Source: CAJCJE01 sp035948315 (GTDB lineage Bacteria; Actinomycetota; Actinomycetes; Mycobacteriales; Pseudonocardiaceae). From it: a DNA stretch of 64,000 nt. Both the position numbers and the translations under genes were made by a program. The stretch covers positions 62,001 through 126,000 of the forward strand of contig DASZJG010000002.1 in NCBI GenBank assembly GCA_035948315.1. Direction: 5' to 3'. This document shows positions 8,333 through 18,114 of this stretch, in pieces; position 1 is the first letter of the stretch; each line of letters begins with the position of its first letter. The notes beneath the pieces were generated by a model, which saw only the letters and a program-made list of their open reading frames with translations, was not told the DNA's origin and did no database searches.

Positions 8333-8896
8333 GTGATCGAGGTCCGTCCTGGCGGGCGCCGTCGCATCGACCGCGTGCTCGACCCGGCGTATATGCAGGG
8401 CGTGCATACCTGCACGCTCGAGGAAGTCCGCGCGCTTCGTGACGAGACCGCGCAGGAGGAGACCGACCTGTCCTACCTGCGCAGACTGTTGCACGGCCGG
8501 ATCGACATCGTGCACGCGGAGCAGCGCAGACGAGCCGAGGGCGGTTCGGCCACCGTGGTCGAGTCGCTGGCCAAGATCCTGGCCGCGAACGTGGTCGGGC
8601 CGGCCACCGGCTCGGGGCGGCACAGCACCCTGGAACCCTCCCGCGCCGAAGCGCACCGGCGCCACGTCGAGGCGCTCGTGTCCGACGTGGACCTCTCGGA
8701 CGTCAGCTCGTTGACCGACGAGAAGCTGACGCACGCGCTGGAGACCTATCGCGGCGAGGAAGCGTCGGTGTCCAGGCGGCGACGCGAGGTGCAGGTCGTG
8801 ATGGACAAGCTCAACGAGGAGATCGCCGATCGCTACCGGGGCGGCCGTGCCTCGGTGGACGAACTCCTTGCCGAGCAGCGCAGGCGCGACACCTGA
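8333..8896 (+). CDS. rsiG: RsiG-type c-di-GMP-binding anti-sigma factor
   Basis: 187 residues from the GTG at 8333, preceded by AGGA seven bases upstream; an earlier GTG at 8315 lacks a usable ribosome binding site. In Streptomyces, RsiG loaded with c-di-GMP sequesters the sporulation sigma factor WhiG, using two helices that each carry E(X)3S(X)2R(X)3Q(X)3D. The second motif is intact here at E143, S147, R150, Q154, D158 (EASVSRRRREVQVVMD). The first, at E43, S47, R50, H54, D58, has histidine in place of glutamine. The partner sigma factor is not in this window. Family assignment rests on the motif pair and overall helical layout. Confidence 0.88.
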   Translation: MIEVRPGGRRRIDRVLDPAYMQGVHTCTLEEVRALRDETAQEETDLSYLRRLLHGRIDIVHAEQRRRAEGGSATVVESLAKILAANVVGPATGSGRHSTLEPSRAEAHRRHVEALVSDVDLSDVSSLTDEKLTHALETYRGEEASVSRRRREVQVVMDKLNEEIADRYRGGRASVDELLAEQRRRDT

Positions 8897-8917
8897 CCTC
8901 TCGCCGGCCTGTGCAGC

Positions 8918-9817
8918 TCAGTTGAAGCGTTCGTGGGCCGCCAGCAGGCCCCAGAACTCGCGGAGCTTGTCGTAGTGCGTGGCGATCGTCTCGGGGTCGC
9001 CCGCTTCCATCGCGTCCACGATCGCGTGCACGTCCTGGACGGACGTGTCGGCTTCGAGGTCGGCGTGCGAGAGCAGGCCGGCGATACCGCCGTAGTCGAG
9101 TTCGACGGCCGAGTGCGGGTGGAAGCGTTCCAGCCAGCGGCCGGTGTCGCGCAGCACCACGGTCGGGCCCTCCTCGCCGAGCGCCTCCTTGGCGACCGCG
9201 TGCGCTCGTGCGGTCCTGCGGCGGACGTCGGCCATGGCGCCGAGCCAGTACACCTGCTGGGGCTCGTCCTCGGTGGCCGCGACGAGCGTGCGCGCGGCCG
9301 GGTCGACCAGGGCGAACCAGGGCAGCGGGACGGTCCAGGTCGAGGAGACCATGTGCACGGCGCCCTGGTTGGCGTCGGCCATCACACTGTTGGCATGGCC
9401 ACGCAGTTCCTCCTCGGTCTTGGTGAACATGGCCCTGCGCAGCACGTTGCCGGTGGTGCTGAGGAATCCGACCAGCGCGGCCGCGGCCCTGGGGCGTAGG
9501 TCGAGCGGGCAGATCAGCGGGCCGGGGCCGACCGTGCCGGTGTCGCCCGCCGGGACGTCCGCCGGGTCCAGGACCAGCGCGTCCAGCGGGGCGTTGGGCG
9601 AGGGGCGGCCGTCCGGGAGTTCGCCGGGGAGGAGCCGGGTCGGGCGGGACAACTGTGAGCTAAGCCATAGCTCACGCTCTCGTTCGCCGACAGCGGAACG
9701 GGCCAACGGGTTTTTCTCGATGCGCTCCCTCAGCGGCTCGATCAACGCAGCGTCAAAAGCTGACAACGGTTCGTATACCCGCAGGTACGCAACGAACGGA
9801 CGAGGCACGCGGGGCAT
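8918..9817 (-). CDS. Conserved hypothetical protein, divergent to DUF3073
   Basis: 299 residues from ATG 9817; an upstream TTG would add six residues and is less likely. No catalytic motif is recognised. The sequence starts MPRVPRPFVAYLRVYEPLSA, contains a repeated WF/WL aromatic pattern (PLPWFALVDP, YWLGAMADVRRR) and a charged C-terminal helix ending LREFWGLLAAHERFN. There is no signal peptide or membrane segment, so it is probably cytoplasmic. It is transcribed away from the DUF3073 gene, an arrangement seen in related actinomycetes. Function unknown. Confidence 0.75.
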   Translation of the reverse strand: MPRVPRPFVAYLRVYEPLSAFDAALIEPLRERIEKNPLARSAVGERERELWLSSQLSRPTRLLPGELPDGRPSPNAPLDALVLDPADVPAGDTGTVGPGPLICPLDLRPRAAAALVGFLSTTGNVLRRAMFTKTEEELRGHANSVMADANQGAVHMVSSTWTVPLPWFALVDPAARTLVAATEDEPQQVYWLGAMADVRRRTARAHAVAKEALGEEGPTVVLRDTGRWLERFHPHSAVELDYGGIAGLLSHADLEADTSVQDVHAIVDAMEAGDPETIATHYDKLREFWGLLAAHERFN

Positions 9818-9991
9818 GGTGCCATGTTGCCCCAAACCATGGGACGTCCGGCGACATCACGTCATCGACTGCGGTGCCACGTCGCACGGAACCCCATCGG
9901 CACGGTACGGTAGTTACCAGGAAACAGTTGTCGAGATCTGCGGGGCCGCCGTTCCCTCGGCCGCCCCGCCCTTGTGCGAGGGGGTCGAGCC

Positions 9992-10171
9992 ATGGGGCGC
10001 GGCCGAGCGAAGGCCAAGCAAACAAAGGTGGCCCGAGAGCTCAAGTACTCAACTCAGCAGACGGACTACGAGGCCCTACAGCGCGAGTTGTCCGGGCAGT
10101 CCTCTGCTGGGCGGTCCAGTGATGACCGGTACGACGACTCGGACGATGACGACGATGACGATCGCCGCTGA
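9992..10171 (+). CDS. DUF3073 small protein
   Basis: 59 residues. The start ATG is set by GAGGGGG seven bases upstream and by the conserved MGRGRAKAKQTKVARELKYS beginning. The basic N-terminus is followed by a run of acidic residues (DDSDDDDDDD) ending in RR, giving a strongly polarised small protein. DUF3073 is a widespread actinobacterial family with no assigned role; the basic head suggests RNA or ribosome contact, which is inference. Confidence 0.88.
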   Translation: MGRGRAKAKQTKVARELKYSTQQTDYEALQRELSGQSSAGRSSDDRYDDSDDDDDDDRR

Positions 10172-10546
10172 CGCACCGACGGAATGAACAGTTGGGGTGG
10201 CCGCCAGGGCGGTCACTCCAGCTGTTCAACCGGGTGCGACCGGTGACGTGTCGTGCGGCCCTCGGGCCTTCCGGGGGTGTCGGTGGCCGAGTCCGCGAGG
10301 CGGGCACCCGGCGCGGGGGATTCCACAGTGGACTGCCGGAGCGCCCGATGCGGACGAATACGACAGTGCGGCGCTGAGAGCCGGCGATCGGGTCAGTATT
10401 CGGTGGTGCTGGCGCCGCTGTTCGAGCCGGCGAGTCGGGTTCGGGTGTGCGTCATGCGGGACAAGGGCGGCCCGACCCGGCGCAGATACCCGGACAGCCG
10501 TGATTACCCGATCGAACGGGCGAAGTTTCCGATGAACGGACTCGGG
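10172..10546. other. Intergenic stretch without a recognised gene
   Basis: 375 bases between the DUF3073 gene and arfB. Open frames exist on the plus strand (for example one beginning at 10253 that runs into the arfB gene) but show no family resemblance and no good start. It contains an exact copy of the palindrome TCCACAGTGGA at 10322-10332. No RNA gene or terminator is clear. Confidence 0.4.
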
Positions 10547-10978
10547 TCAGTCGTCGGCCGTGCGGCCGCGGCCACGTTTGACGTCGGACCGGCGGCGTTT
10601 CGCGGACAGTCTGCGTTCCACCGAGCCGTGCGTGGGCTTGGTCGCGCGACGGGTCGCGGGCGGCGGGCGTAGCGCGGCACGCAGCAGGGTGGCCAGGCGG
10701 TCGCGGGCGGCCTGGCGGTTCTGCAGCTGGGCCCGGTGTTCGCTGGCGGCGACGGTCAGCACGCCGTCAACGAGGCGACCGCGCAGCCGGTCGAGCGCGC
10801 GGGCGCGCAGCCGCTGCGGGATCGCGGCGGAGCGGGCCACGTCGAAGGACAGTTCGACGCGCGAGTCGGCGGTGTTGACCCCCTGCCCGCCGGGACCGGA
10901 CGAACGGGAGAAACGCTCGTGCAGCTCGGCGGCTGGGATCACCACCGAGGAGGTCACCACGAGTTCGTCAGCCACCAC
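10547..10978 (-). CDS. arfB: Alternative ribosome-rescue factor ArfB (peptidyl-tRNA hydrolase)
   Basis: 143 residues, normal length. ArfB enters the A site of ribosomes stalled on truncated mRNA and hydrolyses the peptidyl-tRNA. The GGQ loop is present as SRSSGPGGQGVNTADSRVEL near residue 30, and the basic C-terminal tail that occupies the mRNA channel is obvious (RRATKPTHGSVERRLSAKRR). It lacks the extra domains of RF1/RF2. It appears to be a single-gene unit. Confidence 0.94.
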   Translation of the reverse strand: MVADELVVTSSVVIPAAELHERFSRSSGPGGQGVNTADSRVELSFDVARSAAIPQRLRARALDRLRGRLVDGVLTVAASEHRAQLQNRQAARDRLATLLRAALRPPPATRRATKPTHGSVERRLSAKRRRSDVKRGRGRTADD

Positions 10979-11023
10979 ACCAGGATGCCGGGCGAAGCGA
11001 CTTTCCGGGAAGTGAATAACCGC

Positions 11024-11764
11024 TCAGGCCGGTTGGCCGGCCGCGTCCGCGATGCCGGTGGCCTCCTTGGCGCCGTCGGTGATCGCCTTGCAGCAGAACA
11101 CCACCCAGGCGCCGACGCCGTCGGGCCGCCCACTGGCGAACGCTTCGGCGGCGGCCGGGTAGGCGGAGCCACGGCGAAGCAGCGCGACCTCGGGCACGAC
11201 GAGGCCCTTGGGGTCCAGGCCGGTGGCGATCAGGGTGAGCCGGGTCGCGGCGCGGGCCACCACGCCGTTGGCGGCCTCGAACGGTGCGAGGGCGAGCAGT
11301 TCGCCGTGCACGACCGAGGCGAGCACGGCGGCCGGCACGGCGGACTCGGCGACGAGCAGGGAGGCGAGCAGGTCGAGTCGGTCGGCGACGCCGGGTTCGC
11401 GGCGGGGGCGGCCGAGGTCGGCTTCGGCGACGCCGAGATCGGCGGCGGCGAGCACGTGCAGCCGGGCGAGGGCCTGTAGCGGGGCGCGACGCCAGGTCGG
11501 CAGCAGCGGGCCGATGGCCTCGGCGACCCGCAGGGCGCCCGCGAAGATCGGATCGGTGACCGCACCGTCCTCGGGGATCTCCACCCGACCGCCCTCGATG
11601 GCGGCGGAGGCCCGAGCCGCCCGGACCGACGCCTCGGCCGCGGTGGTCGGCCAGCCCCGCCGGTTGGCGGGGTGGCGGTGCACGCGGTCGACGGCCTCAC
11701 GGGCGGCGGTCACCGCGGCGTCGACGCCGGGCAGGTCGAGCAGGGGCAGCAGCGGATCGGTCAC
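11024..11764 (-). CDS. Degenerate Fic-fold protein beside acetate genes
   Basis: 246 residues. Two Fic landmarks are recognisable but altered. An inhibitory-helix motif S53-AAI-E57-G58 matches the (S/T)xxxE(G/N) of class II Fic proteins. The catalytic stretch reads APFEAANGVVAR (160-171) where Fic enzymes have HxFx(D/E)GNGRxxR, so the catalytic histidine, the acidic residue and the first arginine are gone. It should therefore not AMPylate by the known mechanism. Some databases call relatives oxidoreductases; no NAD(P) site is visible. The GTG start follows TACCGT by six bases, so it is probably leaderless, and it diverges from satP/acs. Confidence 0.75.
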   Translation of the reverse strand: MTDPLLPLLDLPGVDAAVTAAREAVDRVHRHPANRRGWPTTAAEASVRAARASAAIEGGRVEIPEDGAVTDPIFAGALRVAEAIGPLLPTWRRAPLQALARLHVLAAADLGVAEADLGRPRREPGVADRLDLLASLLVAESAVPAAVLASVVHGELLALAPFEAANGVVARAATRLTLIATGLDPKGLVVPEVALLRRGSAYPAAAEAFASGRPDGVGAWVVFCCKAITDGAKEATGIADAAGQPA

Positions 11765-11770
11765 CAGACC

Positions 11771-11776
11771 ACGGTA
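11771..11776 (-). promoter_or_regulatory. -10 element of a leaderless promoter (Fic-like gene)
   Basis: TACCGT on the minus strand, then six bases, then GTG at 11764. No ribosome binding site is visible. Confidence 0.5.
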
Positions 11777-11879
11777 ACCAGTGCGTATCGGCCCGCGGGC
11801 GGCTACCCCGAGGCCGAGTCTCGCCTGGGTGCATTTCGGTAAACCGAGGACTACTGAAACCCCTATTTCGCTTGGTCTG

Positions 11880-11950
11880 TTCGAGTGGTCTCACCCTTTC
11901 GAGTGGTCCGCTTATCGATCGTTGTCGATCGTTGGTCGATGTTGGTCAAA
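11880..11950. repeat. Direct-repeat cluster upstream of satP
   Basis: Two exact 11-base copies of TTCGAGTGGTC (11880-11890 and 11898-11908, period 18) are followed at once by four related ten-base units (11911-11950: CTTATCGATC, GTTGTCGATC, GTTGGTCGAT, GTTGGTCAAA). The ten-base period puts the units on one face of the helix, which suits cooperative binding of a regulator. The cluster lies in the 331-base region between the Fic-like gene and satP, the rest of which shows no gene. Confidence 0.6.
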
Positions 11951-12095
11951 GATCGGCTTGTGTTGGCGATACATCCGGAGTAATCCCTTGATTGTTCGCT
12001 CAACATCTACCTCTATGACGTCCCGGACAACGCCGTCCGCTCCCACAACCGTCGGGTGACCGACGGCGCGGACGGCCGCGAGAGGAGATCAGGAC

Positions 12096-12710
12096 ATGGC
12101 CGACACCCAGACCAGCGCGCAGACCGCGGCCAGCGCCGAAATCGCTGATCCAGCTCCGCTCGGACTGGTCGGCTTCGCGGCGACAACGTTCGTACTGAGC
12201 TTCGTCAACGCCGGGCTGGTGAACGCGGGCGTCCTGTATGCCGTGCTGCCACTGGCATTGTTCTACGGCGGGCTCGCCCAGTTCATCGCCGGCATGTGGG
12301 AATTCCGCAAGGGCAACACTTTCGGCGCCACCGCGTTCCCCACCTACGGTGCCTTCTGGATGGCATTCGCCTTCTACGTATGGTTCTTCGCCGGCAAGAT
12401 CACGGACGCGGCGGTGGCCAACACGGCGACCGGCATGTTCCTGTTGATGTTCACCATCGTCACGGCCTATCTGACCATCGCGGCCCTCAAGACCTCCGGC
12501 GCGGTGCTCCTGGTGTTCACCGCACTGACGTTGACCTTCCTGTTCCTCACCATCGGCAAGTTCGCCAACTCGGACGGCATCACGCACATCGGCGGCTGGA
12601 TCGGCATCATCACCGCGATCCTGGCCTTCTACACCTCGTTCGCGGTGGTCACCAACGCCACCTGGAAGCGGACGGTGCTGCCGGTGTTCCCGCTGGCTCC
12701 CCCGGCCTGA
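12096..12710 (+). CDS. satP: Acetate uptake transporter (GPR1/FUN34/SatP family)
   Basis: 204 residues with six predicted membrane segments. The family motif (N/D)PAPLGL appears as ADPAPLGLVGFAATTF, followed by FYGGLAQFIAGMWEFRKGNTFGA, a segment characteristic of the succinate-acetate channel family. GAGGAG lies about nine bases before the ATG. It imports acetate, and the next gene, acs, activates it to acetyl-CoA, making a small acetate-use module. A strong hairpin separates the two, so acs probably also has its own promoter. Confidence 0.93.
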   Translation: MADTQTSAQTAASAEIADPAPLGLVGFAATTFVLSFVNAGLVNAGVLYAVLPLALFYGGLAQFIAGMWEFRKGNTFGATAFPTYGAFWMAFAFYVWFFAGKITDAAVANTATGMFLLMFTIVTAYLTIAALKTSGAVLLVFTALTLTFLFLTIGKFANSDGITHIGGWIGIITAILAFYTSFAVVTNATWKRTVLPVFPLAPPA

Positions 12711-12747
12711 GGGTCACCAAACGGCCGATAAGGCACTGATCAGCGCG

Positions 12748-12793
12748 CTACCAGGGCCGCCCCGCCAGCTGTCGGCAGGGGCGGCCCTGGTAG
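12748..12793 (+). terminator. Hairpin terminator after satP
   Basis: A perfect 16-base stem (12748-12763 with 12778-12793, arms CTACCAGGGCCGCCCC and GGGGCGGCCCTGGTAG) with a 14-base loop. There is no long T run, as is common for actinobacterial terminators. Confidence 0.75.
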
Positions 12794-12953
12794 TTACCAG
12801 GTACGTACCAGCACGACAACACGTAATGGTCTGGACCTTTGTCGGTTACAGGACTGTCGAACCGGCTGCGATCGCACTACGGTCAAGACAGCCGCGGCAA
12901 CTCGCCATCGAGGTCCAGCGGTGGACAAGCCAGTACTCAGGAGGTCCTGCACC

Positions 12954-14945
<1,992 letters not shown>

Positions 14946-14964
14946 TCCCTCGGACAGCTGCGAG

Positions 14965-15010
14965 ACGGCGATGGCCGGCGGTCCTCTCTTCCGCCGGCCA
15001 TCGCCGTTTT
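14965..15010. terminator. Bidirectional terminator between acs and the tannase gene
   Basis: A perfect 17-base stem (14965-14981 with 14991-15007) with a nine-base loop, followed by TTTT on the plus strand. It sits between two convergent stops and can serve both. Confidence 0.85.
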
Positions 15011-15023
15011 CTCACTCCCCCGG

Positions 15024-16586
15024 TCAGTAGATTCCGGGCACGAGGCGCTCGGGCGCGTTGAGGCCGCCGCGCGGAACGTCGACCGGGGCGAGCGCGTCGA
15101 CCGGGCTGATCTGCTCGTCCGAGATCTGCGTGAAGGTGTGCACGTCCACGGTCGGCGCGTCGAGCGTGCCGGGTCCGACGCCGCGCTGCACCCAGTCGAA
15201 CATGGCGTCCAGGAAGTCGGCCGTGTTCACCGTGCTCCAGTCGGGCGCGAACAGGCAGTGCGCGGCGCCGGGCACCAGATAGAGCCGGGAAAACGTCTGG
15301 CTGGCCTGGAATCCGCCTATTCGGCGCTCCATCGCGGCGTAATAGTCCACTGTGGAGAATGGCGTGATCAGCTGGTCCGCCCAGCCGTGGTACATGATCA
15401 GCTTGCCGCCGTGCGCGGCGAACGCGCGCAGGTCCGGCTTGTCCGCGTTGTAGATCGCGTTGCCCAGGATGTTGAGCCGGGCGAACTGCGCGTCGGTGAA
15501 CCGCACGTCGGCGAGGGTGTAGTTCGACGGCGGGTTCGGTTCGTAGGCCAGGTATTTCAGGTAGTTCAGCGCGATCGTCGCCAGTGGTGAGTCGCCCGGC
15601 GCGGCCCGGTCGGCGGTCGGCTCGACGAAGTTGGCGCCCCAGCCCAACTCCGAGCCGTACGGTTCGCCGCCGCCGATCATGCTGTCGCCGTGCTCATCGG
15701 TCGGGCCCCGGTAGAACGCGCGCACCGCGGTCACCTGCGCGGGGGTGAGGCAGCTGGCCGCGTCCGTGCCGGGCGGACACTGGATCGACGCCGGATCGAA
15801 ACCGCAGGTGCGCGGATCGGCGAGGTCGGGGCACGCCGTCAGGACCGCGTTGTGCAGGGCCGGCAGCTTCTCCTGGGTGAGCACCTGGTGGCCAGCCGCG
15901 TCGGTGTTGTGCTCGACCATCCAGGCGGCGAACATCTGCACGCCGGTCTGGTTGGCGACCGGCGAGCCGGCGATGATCCCGTCGAAGTCGTCCGGGTAGT
16001 CCTGAGCCAGCACCATGGCCTGGCGCCCACCGGTCGAGCAGCCGTCGAAGTAGGAGTAGCGCGGCGGGCGGCCGTAGTAGCGGCCGATCACGGCCTTGGC
16101 GACCTGCGCGAGGCGGTGCTCGGAGGTGCGGCCGAACGCGACGCGCGCGCCGAAGTCGTCGGCGCCCCAGGACCCGTCGGTCGGATCGGTGCTGGTGTGC
16201 CCGGTGTCGTCCGAGCCGGTCGCGATCCGGCCATTGAGTGCGTTGGCGCAGACGTAACCGGCGATCGGCACGGTCGTCGTGTTGAGCACGCCGCAGAAGT
16301 CGCCGCAGCCCTCCTGCACGTACTGCCCCTGCCAGCCGGACGTCGGCAGCTTCAACTCGACGTGCTCGCTGCCGCCGAGCACGCCCTTCACGTCGCAGAA
16401 GTCGTGCCCGGTCGTCGGGTCGGTGATCGGCGCGGCGGACGTGATCACGCTGCCCCCGTTCATGCCGACGAGGGCCGAACACGCGACGACCGGATCGCCG
16501 GTGCCCGCGTGCGCCTGCGGCGCGAGAGTGCTGGTAAGCAGAGCGAGGCTGGCCGCGATCGCGCCGAGCCCGAATGGATTTCGCAC
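15024..16586 (-). CDS. Secreted tannase/feruloyl esterase family protein
   Basis: About 521 residues from GTG 16586, chosen because AAGGGG lies just upstream and the product then opens with a good signal peptide (VRNPFGLGAIAASLALL, cleavage near PQAHA-GTG). A longer frame starts 13 codons earlier. The serine hydrolase elbow is FDGCSTGGRQAM; the later YHGWADQLITP and PGAAHC supply the acid and histidine. Many cysteines suggest extracellular disulfides, including the paired CGDFCGV typical of tannases. Likely substrates are plant phenolic esters such as gallates or feruloylated polysaccharides. Confidence 0.88.
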   Translation of the reverse strand: MRNPFGLGAIAASLALLTSTLAPQAHAGTGDPVVACSALVGMNGGSVITSAAPITDPTTGHDFCDVKGVLGGSEHVELKLPTSGWQGQYVQEGCGDFCGVLNTTTVPIAGYVCANALNGRIATGSDDTGHTSTDPTDGSWGADDFGARVAFGRTSEHRLAQVAKAVIGRYYGRPPRYSYFDGCSTGGRQAMVLAQDYPDDFDGIIAGSPVANQTGVQMFAAWMVEHNTDAAGHQVLTQEKLPALHNAVLTACPDLADPRTCGFDPASIQCPPGTDAASCLTPAQVTAVRAFYRGPTDEHGDSMIGGGEPYGSELGWGANFVEPTADRAAPGDSPLATIALNYLKYLAYEPNPPSNYTLADVRFTDAQFARLNILGNAIYNADKPDLRAFAAHGGKLIMYHGWADQLITPFSTVDYYAAMERRIGGFQASQTFSRLYLVPGAAHCLFAPDWSTVNTADFLDAMFDWVQRGVGPGTLDAPTVDVHTFTQISDEQISPVDALAPVDVPRGGLNAPERLVPGIY

Positions 16587-16772
16587 GGTTTCCCCTTCAC
16601 CGATGCACTGCCTGTCGCGTTTCATCGTCGAGCGGCGCGGGTCGGACGACCATCCGAGTAGCTGCCGGACCGGGGTGGGCCTAGGTCCACCCCCGTTGCG
16701 TCGCCAGGAGGGGTGGCACCGAGGCCCGACCTAGCGGAAGATCACCATGTCCGACGATACGAAGGGAGCCGC

Positions 16773-17576
16773 ATGGTCACGGTGAGTGAAAATGCTGCCA
16801 AGCTGGCCGTGCTCATCGACGCGGACAACGCGCAGCCTGCGATCACCGAGGCGCTGTTGGCTGAGGTTGCCAAGTACGGCACCGCGCACGTCAAACGCGC
16901 CTACGGTGACTGGACCGGCACGAGTCTGAAGGGCTGGAAGGACCAGTTGCTGGCCCAGTCGATCCAGCCCATCCAGCAGTTCGCCTACACCAAAGGCAAG
17001 AATGCCACCGACGCGGCGATGGTCATCGATGCGATGGACCTGCTGTACTCGGAGCGCTTCGATGGGTTCTGCATCGTTTCGAGCGACAGCGACTTCACTC
17101 GGCTGGCCGCGCGGCTGCGCGAGTCCGGCCTGACCGTGTACGGGTTCGGTGAACGCAAGACACCCAAGCCGTTCGTCGCAGCCTGTGACAAATTCATCTA
17201 TATCGAGAACCTGATATACGTCGAGAGTGCCACGGCGTCCCCCGAAGCGGCGCTCACACCGGCTCCACGCACTTCGGCTGCGCAGCTGAAGAAGGACATC
17301 GAGCTGGTGAACCAGCTGCGCACTGCCATCGAGGCGGCGTCCGATGACGACGGTTGGGCCTCTCTGGCCGCTGTCGGCCACATCGTCACCAAACAACGCC
17401 CGGACTTCGACTCCCGCAACTACGGCTACGGCAAGCTCAGCGACCTGATGGCCGCGACCACGCTGTTCGAGATGGAGCGCCGCAGCTCTGGCGAGGGCAA
17501 ACCAGGGGCGATCTACGCTCGGGACAAGCGTCGCCGTCCGGCCAGGAAACCCAAGTCGACCGCGACGAATCAGTGA
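16773..17576 (+). CDS. NYN domain protein with OST-HTH/LOTUS domain
   Basis: 267 residues from ATG 16773, preceded by GAAGGGAG. The N-terminal PIN-like NYN nuclease domain shows the acidic residues AVLIDADNAQP, KNATDAAMVIDAMDLL and IVSSDSDFTRLAARL. A C-terminal OST-HTH/LOTUS domain (about 185-250: WASLAAVGHIVTKQRPDFD, GYGKLSDLM) binds RNA in other systems, and the tail is basic (RDKRRRPARKPK). Together these suggest a structure-specific RNase or RNA-binding regulator of the LabA/Maelstrom-like type. No partner gene lies next to it and its target is unknown. Confidence 0.88.
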   Translation: MVTVSENAAKLAVLIDADNAQPAITEALLAEVAKYGTAHVKRAYGDWTGTSLKGWKDQLLAQSIQPIQQFAYTKGKNATDAAMVIDAMDLLYSERFDGFCIVSSDSDFTRLAARLRESGLTVYGFGERKTPKPFVAACDKFIYIENLIYVESATASPEAALTPAPRTSAAQLKKDIELVNQLRTAIEAASDDDGWASLAAVGHIVTKQRPDFDSRNYGYGKLSDLMAATTLFEMERRSSGEGKPGAIYARDKRRRPARKPKSTATNQ

Positions 17577-17662
17577 GTCCACTCTGATAGGACCGGCGGG
17601 TTCGATCTGTTGGCCAGCGCGCTGACTTCGGCCGGGGACCGTGTACGAAAAGGAGGATGCGG

Positions 17663-18058
17663 ATGGGCAAGTTCACCGTGACCCGGACATTGACAGCTCC
17701 GCGCGAGCAGGTGTGGCGGATATTGACGCTGGCTCCGTACTTCGAGCGCTGGCTGCCAGCCAAGGAGGGGACCGCGGTCCTGGATGTGCGGACCGGCGGC
17801 TCCTGGCAGGCAAGCGTTGTGTCGGAGGGTGGGGAAGAGATCGCCTTGGTCGGGCGCTATGACGACGTAAGCGAGCCTGAACGCCTGGTGATGACGATCC
17901 CCGGGGACGCCGTCGCCGAGATCACGTTGGCGGCCATGGGTGACACCACCGAGATCGCCTACACCTTCGACGTGCCCGAGGACATGCACGGTCTCGTCGA
18001 GGAGAGCGTCGACAAGGTGCTGGGGAAGGTGTCGCAGGTCCTGGCCGAAACGGGTTGA
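17663..18058 (+). CDS. SRPBCC (AHSA1/polyketide-cyclase fold) protein
   Basis: 131 residues. Two ATGs are in frame; the one at 17657 touches the AAAAGGAGG ribosome binding site, so the one at 17663 with a six-base spacing is chosen. The START/SRPBCC beta-grip is recognisable from FTVTRTLTAPREQVWRILT at the N-terminus and the C-terminal amphipathic helix. Such proteins bind hydrophobic ligands; this one lacks known catalytic residues. Function unknown. Confidence 0.82.
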   Translation: MGKFTVTRTLTAPREQVWRILTLAPYFERWLPAKEGTAVLDVRTGGSWQASVVSEGGEEIALVGRYDDVSEPERLVMTIPGDAVAEITLAAMGDTTEIAYTFDVPEDMHGLVEESVDKVLGKVSQVLAETG

Positions 18059-18114
18059 GACGTGAGTGGCTGGTCGTGATCAGAAAGGCTGACCGCCTGA
18101 CCGATTCCGGCCGG

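Noticed and set aside
10253..10672. Possible gene between DUF3073 and arfB
   Set aside because: No ribosome binding site, no recognisable protein pattern, and it runs through the arfB coding region.
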